Positions 57,453 to 64,000 of a stretch of 64,000 nucleotides of DNA are shown one piece after another; position 1 is the stretch's first letter; every line of letters begins with the position of its first letter. The stretch comes from Pectobacterium brasiliense (GTDB lineage Bacteria; Pseudomonadota; Gammaproteobacteria; Enterobacterales; Enterobacteriaceae), in assembly GCF_016950255.1 (NCBI RefSeq), contig NZ_JACGFN010000001.1, forward strand, positions 1,612,001 through 1,676,000, in the 5' to 3' direction. The notes under the pieces are model-generated. The model was not told the origin of the DNA. It did no database searches and saw nothing but the letters and a program-made list of their open reading frames with translations. Position numbers and translations under genes: made by a program.

Positions 57453-58108
57453 ATACGTCACCCGCAGCGCCATCCCTGACCGCGTTTTTTGGCGGCACAT
57501 TTGACCCGATTCATTACGGTCACCTTCAGCCAGTGACCGCACTGGCAAAGCTCGTGGGGCTGACTCAAGTCGTCCTGATGCCCAATAACGTTCCGCCGCA
57601 CCGGCAGCAGCCCGAAGCCAGTTCCCGGCAGCGTTTTCATATGGCTGAGCTGGCTGTTGAAGGCAACCCGCTATTTACCGTGGACGATCGTGAACTGCAA
57701 CGGCAAACGCCCTCCTATACCATCGATACGCTGGAAGCGCTGCGGGCTGAAAAAGGCCGAGATGCGCCACTGGGCTTTATCATCGGACAAGATTCGCTGC
57801 TAACGCTGCACCACTGGCACCGCTGGCAGGATCTGCTTAGCGTCTGCCATTTGCTGGTATGCGCTCGGCCCGGCTATCGCTCGACGTTAGAAACGCCCGA
57901 ACTACAGCAGTGGCTGGACGATCATCTGACGCACACGCCGGACGATCTTCATCAGCAACCGCAGGGACGGATTTTTTTAGCAGACACGCCGCTGGTCACC
58001 ATTTCCGCCACGGACATTCGCCAGCGTCGCCAGCAAGGTCTGGACTGTCGCGATTTATTACCTCCCGCCGTGCTCAGCTACATCGACGAAAGCGGCCTGT
58101 ACCAATAA
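57449..58108 (+). CDS. nadD: Nicotinate-mononucleotide adenylyltransferase
   Basis: Makes nicotinate adenine dinucleotide in NAD synthesis. The nucleotidyltransferase motifs are [14 protein letters not shown] and [13 protein letters not shown]. No ATG is suitable: CTG 57449 has a perfect GGAGG seven bases upstream (57437-57441) and gives 219 residues, close to the E. coli 213; GTG 57419 gives 229 but has no ribosome-binding site. I chose the CTG, a rare start, which overlaps the holA stop. The catalytic part is unaffected. Confidence 0.93.
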   Translation: MNTSPAAPSLTAFFGGTFDPIHYGHLQPVTALAKLVGLTQVVLMPNNVPPHRQQPEASSRQRFHMAELAVEGNPLFTVDDRELQRQTPSYTIDTLEALRAEKGRDAPLGFIIGQDSLLTLHHWHRWQDLLSVCHLLVCARPGYRSTLETPELQQWLDDHLTHTPDDLHQQPQGRIFLADTPLVTISATDIRQRRQQGLDCRDLLPPAVLSYIDESGLYQ

Positions 58109-58302
58109 CGCCGCTTTTCCTGCCCATCAGCCACGGGCTTTATACCACTCGGTAAAAGTGCGTGATATACTCCGCGGCTGGTTTCAATCACCGGAAAAAG
58201 CGGAAATTCTCGGCAATTACTCGGTGATTCACCTTTTTCCTAAACAATTCAGCGCCACACGCGTTCGTCAGTTGCTGACAAAACGCCATTGAGGGGGAAC
58301 CT
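58109..58302. promoter_or_regulatory. nadD-rsfS spacer with probable rsfS promoter
   Basis: E. coli has cobC here; this window does not. The sequence holds an extended -10-like TGATATACT (58163-58171). A 44-codon frame from GTG 58158 to TGA 58292 (ending VRQLLTKRH) lies across it and reads somewhat protein-like; it may be a remnant, but I do not recognise it. Confidence 0.4.
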
Positions 58303-58620
58303 TTGCAAGGCCAAGCACTCCAAGACTTCGTTATTGATAAGGTCGATGACTTAAAAGCCCAGGATATTGTTGCACTTAACGTGCAGGGTAAGTCCAGCAT
58401 CACCGATTACATGGTTATCTGTACAGGTACCTCTACGCGTCATGTCGCTTCTATCGCCGATCACGTCGTGCAATCTTCACGCGCCGCGGGTCTGATTCCA
58501 CTCGGAGTAGAGGGCGAAAGCGCTGCTGACTGGGTTGTTGTCGATTTAGGTGACGTGATGGTTCATGTCATGCAAGAAGAAAGCCGTCAACTGTACGAAT
58601 TAGAAAAGCTGTGGGGCTAG
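58303..58620 (+). CDS. rsfS: Ribosome silencing factor RsfS
   Basis: Binds L14 (uL14) and blocks subunit joining in starvation. 105 residues as in E. coli, starting at TTG with GAGGGGG (58291-58297) five bases upstream; no ATG fits. The conserved [15 protein letters not shown] and [16 protein letters not shown] segments are present. rlmH follows one base after the stop. Confidence 0.96.
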   Translation: MQGQALQDFVIDKVDDLKAQDIVALNVQGKSSITDYMVICTGTSTRHVASIADHVVQSSRAAGLIPLGVEGESAADWVVVDLGDVMVHVMQEESRQLYELEKLWG

Positions 58621-58621
58621 T

Positions 58622-59092
58622 ATGAAACTGCAACTGGTCGCCGTTGGCACCAAAATGCCCGACTGGGTGCAGACTGGTTTCACCGATTATCTGCGCCGTT
58701 TCCCAAAGGACATGCCTTTCGAATTACTCGAAATTCCGGCGGGGAAACGGGGTAAAAATGCGGACATCAAACGCATTCTGGAGCGCGAAGGCGAACAAAT
58801 GCTAGCCGCAGTAGGCAAAGGCAACCGCATTGTTACGCTGGACATACCAGGGACTCGCTGGGAGACGCCACAGTTGGCGCAACAGCTAGAGCGCTGGAAA
58901 CAGGACGGGCGCGACGTCAGTTTGCTGATTGGCGGACCAGAAGGACTTTCGCCGGAGTGCAAAGCCGCAGCAGAACAAAGCTGGTCACTCTCGCCATTAA
59001 CGCTGCCGCACCCGCTTGTTCGTGTACTGGTGGCGGAGAGCCTGTACCGTGCATGGAGCATTACGACTAATCACCCTTACCATCGGGAGTAA
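58622..59092 (+). CDS. rlmH: 23S rRNA pseudouridine-1915 N3-methyltransferase
   Basis: SPOUT-family methyltransferase acting on 70S ribosomes, 156 residues (E. coli 155). The SAM-binding knot shows [14 protein letters not shown] and [17 protein letters not shown], ending HPYHRE. In the same unit as rsfS. Confidence 0.97.
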   Translation: MKLQLVAVGTKMPDWVQTGFTDYLRRFPKDMPFELLEIPAGKRGKNADIKRILEREGEQMLAAVGKGNRIVTLDIPGTRWETPQLAQQLERWKQDGRDVSLLIGGPEGLSPECKAAAEQSWSLSPLTLPHPLVRVLVAESLYRAWSITTNHPYHRE

Positions 59093-59125
59093 GGCGATAC
59101 GATGAAACCTGTGAAATAACGCTGG

Positions 59126-61030
59126 ATGAAAGTAGAACGTAAACCCTTTCGTGATTATACGGCTGAGTCCGCCCTGTTTGTGCGCCGTGCTTTGGTAGCC
59201 TTTCTGGGCATTTTGCTGCTTTCCGGTGTATTAGTCGCTAATCTTTATCATCTGCAAATTGTGCGCGTTGATGACTACCGCACACGCTCTAATGAGAACC
59301 GCATTAAGCTGGTTCCTATCGCGCCCAGCCGCGGCATCATCTATGACCGTAACGGCACCCCGCTGGCGCTGAACCGCACTATCTATCAGTTAGAACTGGT
59401 ACCCGACAAAGTCGACAACCTTAAAGATACGCTCGAAGCCCTGCGCCCCGTCGTCGATCTGACCGATGACGATCTGGAAAACTTTGAAAAAGAGCGTAAG
59501 CGTTCACGCCGTTTTACTTCCATCCCCGTAAAAGCTGGGCTCGATGAGATTCAGGTCGCCCGCTTTGCCGTCAACCAATACCGCTTCCCCGGTGTTGAAG
59601 TTAAAGGCTACCAGCGCCGCTATTATCCTTACGGCTCGGCTCTGACGCACGTCACGGGCTATGTCTCCAAAATCAACGATAAAGACATAGAGCGGCTAAC
59701 CAAAGAAGAAAAAATTGCCGATTATGCCGCCACACGTGACATCGGTAAGCTAGGTATTGAACGTCATTACGAAGATCTGCTGCACGGCAAGCCTGGCTAT
59801 GAAGAAGTTGAAGTTAACAACCGCGGCCGCGTGATCCGCCAGCTCCACGAACAGCCACCGCAGGCCGGGCGTGATATTTATCTGACTTTGGATCTAAGCC
59901 TGCAAATCTACATCGAGAAACTGCTGGAAGGCAGCCGTGCTGCCGTGATTGTCACCGATCCACGCGACGGCGGTATTCTGGCGATGGTTTCCACGCCCAG
60001 TTACGATCCCAACCTCTTTGTCGACGGGATTTCCACCAAGAATTACACAAAACTCCAAAGCGATCCCGATCGTCCGCTGATCAACCGTGCGACACAGGGG
60101 ATTTACCCCCCCGCCTCCACCGTTAAACCTTATATTGCGGTCTCTGCTCTCACGGCAGGCGTGATCACAACGAACACCAGCTTGTTCGATCCCGGCTGGT
60201 GGCAATTACCCGGTTCCGAAAAGCGCTTCCGCGACTGGAAAAAATGGGGACATGGTCGCCTTAATCTCACCAAATCGCTGGAAGAGTCCGCGGATACCTT
60301 CTTCTATCAGGTCGCTTATGACATGGGGATCGATCGTCTATCCGAATGGATGAACAAATTTGGTTACGGCGAGAAAACCGGTATCGATATTTCGGAAGAA
60401 AGCAAAGGCAATATGCCAACGCGCGAGTGGAAATTAGGACGGTTCAAAAAACCCTGGTATCAAGGGGATACGATTCCGGTCGGGATTGGTCAAGGTTATT
60501 GGACCGCAACGCCTATCCAAATGAATAAGGCGCTGGTGACGCTGATCAACGACGGCCAGGTCAAAACGCCGCACCTGCTTTATAGCTCGCGGGAAAATGG
60601 CAAAATTGTGCCTTTCCGGCAGACAGAGAATCAGCAAATTGGCAACATCCACTCTGGCTATTGGGAAGTGGCGAAGGATGGAATGTATGGCGTAGCTAAT
60701 CGGCCTAACGGTACTGCCCACAAAAGCTTTGAGGATGCGCCTTATAAAATTGCGGCCAAATCCGGTACAGCACAGGTTTTCGGCCTGAAAGAAAACGAAA
60801 CCTATAATGCGCACAAGATCGCAGAACATCTGCGTGACCATAAATTAATGGTTGCGTTTGCCCCCTATAAAGACCCTAAAGTAGCGATGTCGATTATTCT
60901 GGAAAACGGTGGCGCAGGCCCGACCGTTGGCACCATCACCCGCCAGATCCTCGATCATATTCTGCTGGGTGATAACAATACCGATTTACCCAGTGCGCCT
61001 CCTGCACCACCGGGTAGCGAGAGTGAGTAA
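59126..61030 (+). CDS. mrdA: Penicillin-binding protein 2
   Basis: Transpeptidase of the rod-shape elongasome, 634 residues (E. coli 633). A short cytoplasmic tail and one membrane helix (LVAFLGILLLSGVLVANLY) precede the dimerisation domain and the penicillin-binding domain with Ser in YPPASTVKPY, the SADTF motif and KSGTAQ. mrdB follows 9 bases on. Confidence 0.98.
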   Translation: MKVERKPFRDYTAESALFVRRALVAFLGILLLSGVLVANLYHLQIVRVDDYRTRSNENRIKLVPIAPSRGIIYDRNGTPLALNRTIYQLELVPDKVDNLKDTLEALRPVVDLTDDDLENFEKERKRSRRFTSIPVKAGLDEIQVARFAVNQYRFPGVEVKGYQRRYYPYGSALTHVTGYVSKINDKDIERLTKEEKIADYAATRDIGKLGIERHYEDLLHGKPGYEEVEVNNRGRVIRQLHEQPPQAGRDIYLTLDLSLQIYIEKLLEGSRAAVIVTDPRDGGILAMVSTPSYDPNLFVDGISTKNYTKLQSDPDRPLINRATQGIYPPASTVKPYIAVSALTAGVITTNTSLFDPGWWQLPGSEKRFRDWKKWGHGRLNLTKSLEESADTFFYQVAYDMGIDRLSEWMNKFGYGEKTGIDISEESKGNMPTREWKLGRFKKPWYQGDTIPVGIGQGYWTATPIQMNKALVTLINDGQVKTPHLLYSSRENGKIVPFRQTENQQIGNIHSGYWEVAKDGMYGVANRPNGTAHKSFEDAPYKIAAKSGTAQVFGLKENETYNAHKIAEHLRDHKLMVAFAPYKDPKVAMSIILENGGAGPTVGTITRQILDHILLGDNNTDLPSAPPAPPGSESE

Positions 61031-61039
61031 CAGACAGTC

Positions 61040-62152
61040 ATGACCGATAGCCAACAAAAGGGATCGTTCTGGGCGAAAATCCATATCGATCTGCCGTTTC
61101 TTCTCTGCATCCTGGCACTGCTAGGCTATAGCCTATTTGTCTTATGGAGCGCCAGCGGACAAGACGTCGGTATGATGGAGCGAAAAGTCGTTCAAATCGT
61201 GCTGGGGTTTACGGTGATGATCGTAATGGCGCAAATCCCTCCGCGCGTATATGAAGGCTGGGCCCCCTACCTCTATGTGTTTTGCGTGATTTTGCTGCTC
61301 ATCGTGGATATTTTTGGGCAGATCAGTAAAGGCGCACAGCGCTGGCTGGATCTGGGCTTTATCCGTTTTCAGCCGTCAGAAATTGCCAAGATAGCCGTAC
61401 CGCTGATGGTCGCACGTTTTATCAACCGTGATATGTGCCCGCCGTCGTTAAAAAATACGGCAATCGCGCTGGTGCTAATTTTTGTCCCTACGCTGCTGGT
61501 TGCCGCACAGCCGGATTTAGGCACCTCAATTCTGGTCGCGCTATCAGGGCTATTTGTGCTTTTCCTCGCGGGTATGAGCTGGCGTTTGATTGGCATCGCC
61601 GTCCTGCTACTCGCCGCTTTTATTCCTATACTCTGGTTTTTCCTGATGCATGATTATCAGCGCGCCAGGGTCATGATGTTGCTCGATCCAGAAAGCGATC
61701 CGCTCGGAGCCGGGTACCATATTATTCAGTCGAAAATTGCGATAGGCTCAGGCGGGCTGTCTGGAAAAGGCTGGCTGCATGGCACCCAGTCTCAGTTAGA
61801 GTTTCTGCCAGAGCGCCACACCGACTTTATCTTTGCCGTGCTGTCAGAAGAGCTCGGGTTAATCGGCGTGTTGGTCCTGCTCGCCATGTATCTGTTCATG
61901 ATTATGCGTGGCTTGGTCATCGCCGCGAATGCGCAAACCTCGTTCGGCCGGGTGATGGTCGGCGGGCTGATGTTGATTCTGTTTTTCTATGTGTTCGTCA
62001 ATATCGGGATGGTCAGCGGTATACTTCCCGTCGTTGGCGTGCCGCTGCCGCTAGTCAGCTACGGCGGGTCGGCGCTGGTCGTCTTAATGGCGGGGTTCGG
62101 TATCGTCATGTCGATACATACTCACCGCAAACTGCTATCTAAGAATTTATAA
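61040..62152 (+). CDS. mrdB: Peptidoglycan glycosyltransferase RodA
   Basis: SEDS-family polymerase that works with PBP2, 370 residues as in E. coli, with about ten membrane helices. Conserved SEDS features include [20 protein letters not shown] (catalytic aspartate), and the [13 protein letters not shown] loop. Confidence 0.98.
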   Translation: MTDSQQKGSFWAKIHIDLPFLLCILALLGYSLFVLWSASGQDVGMMERKVVQIVLGFTVMIVMAQIPPRVYEGWAPYLYVFCVILLLIVDIFGQISKGAQRWLDLGFIRFQPSEIAKIAVPLMVARFINRDMCPPSLKNTAIALVLIFVPTLLVAAQPDLGTSILVALSGLFVLFLAGMSWRLIGIAVLLLAAFIPILWFFLMHDYQRARVMMLLDPESDPLGAGYHIIQSKIAIGSGGLSGKGWLHGTQSQLEFLPERHTDFIFAVLSEELGLIGVLVLLAMYLFMIMRGLVIAANAQTSFGRVMVGGLMLILFFYVFVNIGMVSGILPVVGVPLPLVSYGGSALVVLMAGFGIVMSIHTHRKLLSKNL

Positions 62153-62165
62153 CACGAGGTGAGCA

Positions 62166-63284
62166 ATGCGTAAGGATTGGCTTTGGATCGGCGTAGCAAC
62201 TCTGGCGCTTGCGGCCTGTACCACAACGGAACAGCGGCAGCCTGTGCCGCCCGTGACTCAGGTTTACAGCGGCCCGACGGAAGAGATCGGTGGTGCAGAA
62301 CCGCGCTATGAACCCTACAATCAGGGTACGCTGCAAGACTACAGCATCAAAGGCAAGAGCTATAAGATTGTCAAAAATCCGCAAAATTTTAGCGAGACAG
62401 GCTTAGCCACATGGTACGGCGAAGAAGCCAGCGGTAACCGCACATCTATCGGTGAAACGTTTGATCCTAATGCGATAACCGCCGCCCACCCAACGCTGCC
62501 TCTGCCAAGCTATGTCCGCGTGACCAACCTGAGTAACGGCCGCCGTCTGGTTGTACGCGTAAACGACCGCGGGCCGTATACGCCGGGCAGAATTATCGAT
62601 TTGTCGAAGGCCGCAGGCGATCGGCTGAATATCTCGAACAATACCAAAGTAAAAGTGGACTTCATCAACGTCGCACCAGACGGTACGCTCTCCGGTCCCG
62701 GAACCGTGGGCACCACCGTCGCTAAGCAAAGCTTCGCCCTGCCGGAACGCCCAAGCTTCGGTGCCAGCGGGCTGGGCACACCGATGATGGAAACGACGTC
62801 ACCAACGCCCAACAACGCCGTGCGCCCGATCAGCAATAGTAGCCTGAGTGCACCAGCAGACAGCGCACAGCCGCAGAGTAGCGCGACGTCGCACAGCGGT
62901 GGTTTTCTGGGCGCGCCTTCCGCCCTGCGCGCTGGCGTGGTTGAGTCCAGCGTGACGCCAGCGGTAGCGCCATCGTCATCCGCTGCGCCAATGAACGTCG
63001 CGCCAGCTGCAACGGTTGTCGCGCCCGCGGCTGTAACGCCATCTGCCACGGGTCGCTATGTGGTTCAGGTCGGTGCATTGAGCGATCAACAACGCGCACA
63101 AACCTGGCAGCGCAGCCTGAGCGAACGCTTCCACGTGGCTGGGAAAGTCACGGCGAGCGGTGGCCTGTATCGTATTCAACTGGGGCCGTTCCAGAATCGT
63201 CAGCAAGCCGCTGAACTTCAACAACGTTTGTCAGTCGAAGCTCAGCAGCAGTCGTTTATTACCGCCGCACCCAGCACCCTCTAG
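62166..63284 (+). CDS. rlpA: Septal-ring lytic transglycosylase RlpA
   Basis: Lipoprotein of 372 residues (E. coli 362). The signal ends at the lipobox LALAAC (lipidated Cys19). The double-psi beta-barrel domain (about 75-165) includes GLATWYGEEASGNRTSIGE and NDRGPYTPGRIIDLS with the catalytic aspartate. A long Ser/Ala/Pro-rich linker follows, then a C-terminal SPOR domain (from about 296, GRYVVQVGALSDQQRAQTW) that binds denuded septal glycan. Confidence 0.96.
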   Translation: MRKDWLWIGVATLALAACTTTEQRQPVPPVTQVYSGPTEEIGGAEPRYEPYNQGTLQDYSIKGKSYKIVKNPQNFSETGLATWYGEEASGNRTSIGETFDPNAITAAHPTLPLPSYVRVTNLSNGRRLVVRVNDRGPYTPGRIIDLSKAAGDRLNISNNTKVKVDFINVAPDGTLSGPGTVGTTVAKQSFALPERPSFGASGLGTPMMETTSPTPNNAVRPISNSSLSAPADSAQPQSSATSHSGGFLGAPSALRAGVVESSVTPAVAPSSSAAPMNVAPAATVVAPAAVTPSATGRYVVQVGALSDQQRAQTWQRSLSERFHVAGKVTASGGLYRIQLGPFQNRQQAAELQQRLSVEAQQQSFITAAPSTL

Positions 63285-63450
63285 TAACAGATAATCGGCA
63301 GACTCACGCAGCGAAAACGGCGGCTATGGCATTGAACATACCGCCCTTTTGCAAAATCACGTAACGTAATGTCTGATGCCTGCCTATTTCCCATCTGATA
63401 TAGTGTGGCTCGTTTTTTAACTCATACCCACGGATGTTGTTGTTCCAATC

Positions 63451-64000
63451 ATGAATACTGTAAACACGTCTCGTTTTACTAAACGTACTGCGCTTGGCGC
63501 ACTGCTCGCCATTAGCGCCTCTTCTTTTGCCTATGCCGAAGATATCAATCTTAAAACGATGATCCCCGGCGTCCCGCAAATCGATGCTGAATCCTACATC
63601 CTGATTGATTACAACTCTGGGAAAGTGTTGGCGGAAATGAATGCCGACACGCGCCGCGATCCGGCCAGCTTAACGAAAATGATGACCAGCTACGTGATTG
63701 GTCAGGCCATTAAATCAGGAAAAATCAGCCCGAACGACATCGTTACCGTCGGTAAAGATGCCTGGGCAACCGGCAACCCGACCTTCCAGGGCTCTTCCCT
63801 GATGTTCCTGAAACCGGGCGACCGCGTTCCTGTCTCCCAGTTAAACCGCGGCATCATTCTGCAATCTGGTAACGATGCCTGCGTCGCGATGGCCGACTAC
63901 GTTGCCGGCAGTCAGGATGCCTTCGTTAACCTGATGAACGGTTACGTGAAAGCACTGGGGCTGAAAAATACCAATTTTGAAACCGTGCACGGTCTTGATG
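63451..64000 (+). CDS. dacA: D-alanyl-D-alanine carboxypeptidase PBP5, N-terminal part
   Basis: Cut by the window end after about 183 residues (E. coli protein 403). A signal peptide [17 protein letters not shown] precedes [14 protein letters not shown]. The active-site serine is in DPASLTKMM and the SGN motif in [13 protein letters not shown]. It trims the terminal D-Ala of pentapeptides in the periplasm. Follows rlpA as in E. coli, 166 bases on. Confidence 0.97.
   Translation, partial: MNTVNTSRFTKRTALGALLAISASSFAYAEDINLKTMIPGVPQIDAESYILIDYNSGKVLAEMNADTRRDPASLTKMMTSYVIGQAIKSGKISPNDIVTVGKDAWATGNPTFQGSSLMFLKPGDRVPVSQLNRGIILQSGNDACVAMADYVAGSQDAFVNLMNGYVKALGLKNTNFETVHGLD

Overview
The window is chromosomal DNA of a gammaproteobacterium of the order Enterobacterales. 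Gene order follows the E. coli 15-17 minute region closely (sdhC<>gltA, nei/pxp, ybgI, phrB, ybgA, ybfA<>kdpFABCDE, pgm-seqA, ybfF, ybfE, fldA-fur, glnS, nagE<>nagBAC, asnB, met/leu/gln tRNA operon, ubiF<>miaB-ybeZYX-lnt, gltIJKL, leuS-lptE-holA-nadD-rsfS-rlmH-mrdAB-rlpA-dacA). Several departures from E. coli point to a soft-rot relative such as Pectobacterium: pcp sits inside the pxp cluster, NagE lacks its IIA domain, nagD and cobC are missing, and ybgA carries an extra N-terminal domain. The genus call is inference; the order is secure.

Layout. 1-730: start of sdhC (minus) and the shared sdhC/gltA regulatory region. 730-9.7 kb: gltA, then a minus-strand block for 5-oxoproline recycling (pxpB-pxpC-pxpA-pcp), DNA repair (nei, phrB) and ybgI/ybgA. 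10-18.7 kb: ybfA and the high-affinity potassium system kdpFABC with its sensor pair kdpDE. 18.7-28.8 kb: a half-size EamA transporter, pgm, seqA, ybfF, ybfE, a chemoreceptor, flavodoxin, Fur and glutaminyl-tRNA synthetase. 29-36 kb: N-acetylglucosamine uptake and catabolism (nagE, nagBA, nagC) and asnB. 36.2-36.9 kb: six tRNA genes (Met, Leu, Gln, Gln, Met, Gln).

36.83-40.84 kb is the accessory part. A 3,898-bp element is integrated in the last tRNA-Gln gene and bounded by 114-bp direct repeats. It carries a P2-type tyrosine integrase and very AT-rich cargo encoding membrane proteins I cannot assign: a coiled-coil protein whose reading frame appears split by a one-base shift, and a second two-span membrane protein. 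I see no phage structural, replication, transposase or CRISPR genes in it. This is the best candidate for an undescribed system, possibly phage defence, but the function is unknown.

41-64 kb is core again: an unassigned exported protein, ubiquinone and tRNA modification genes, the ybeZ-ybeY-corC-lnt cluster, the glutamate/aspartate ABC transporter with a probable SroC RNA in its mRNA, leuS with lptE-holA-nadD, ribosome factors, and the rod-shape elongation genes mrdA-mrdB-rlpA-dacA (dacA cut by the window end). Features were read by eye; start codons were chosen by ribosome-binding site, homologue length and overlap with the preceding gene.
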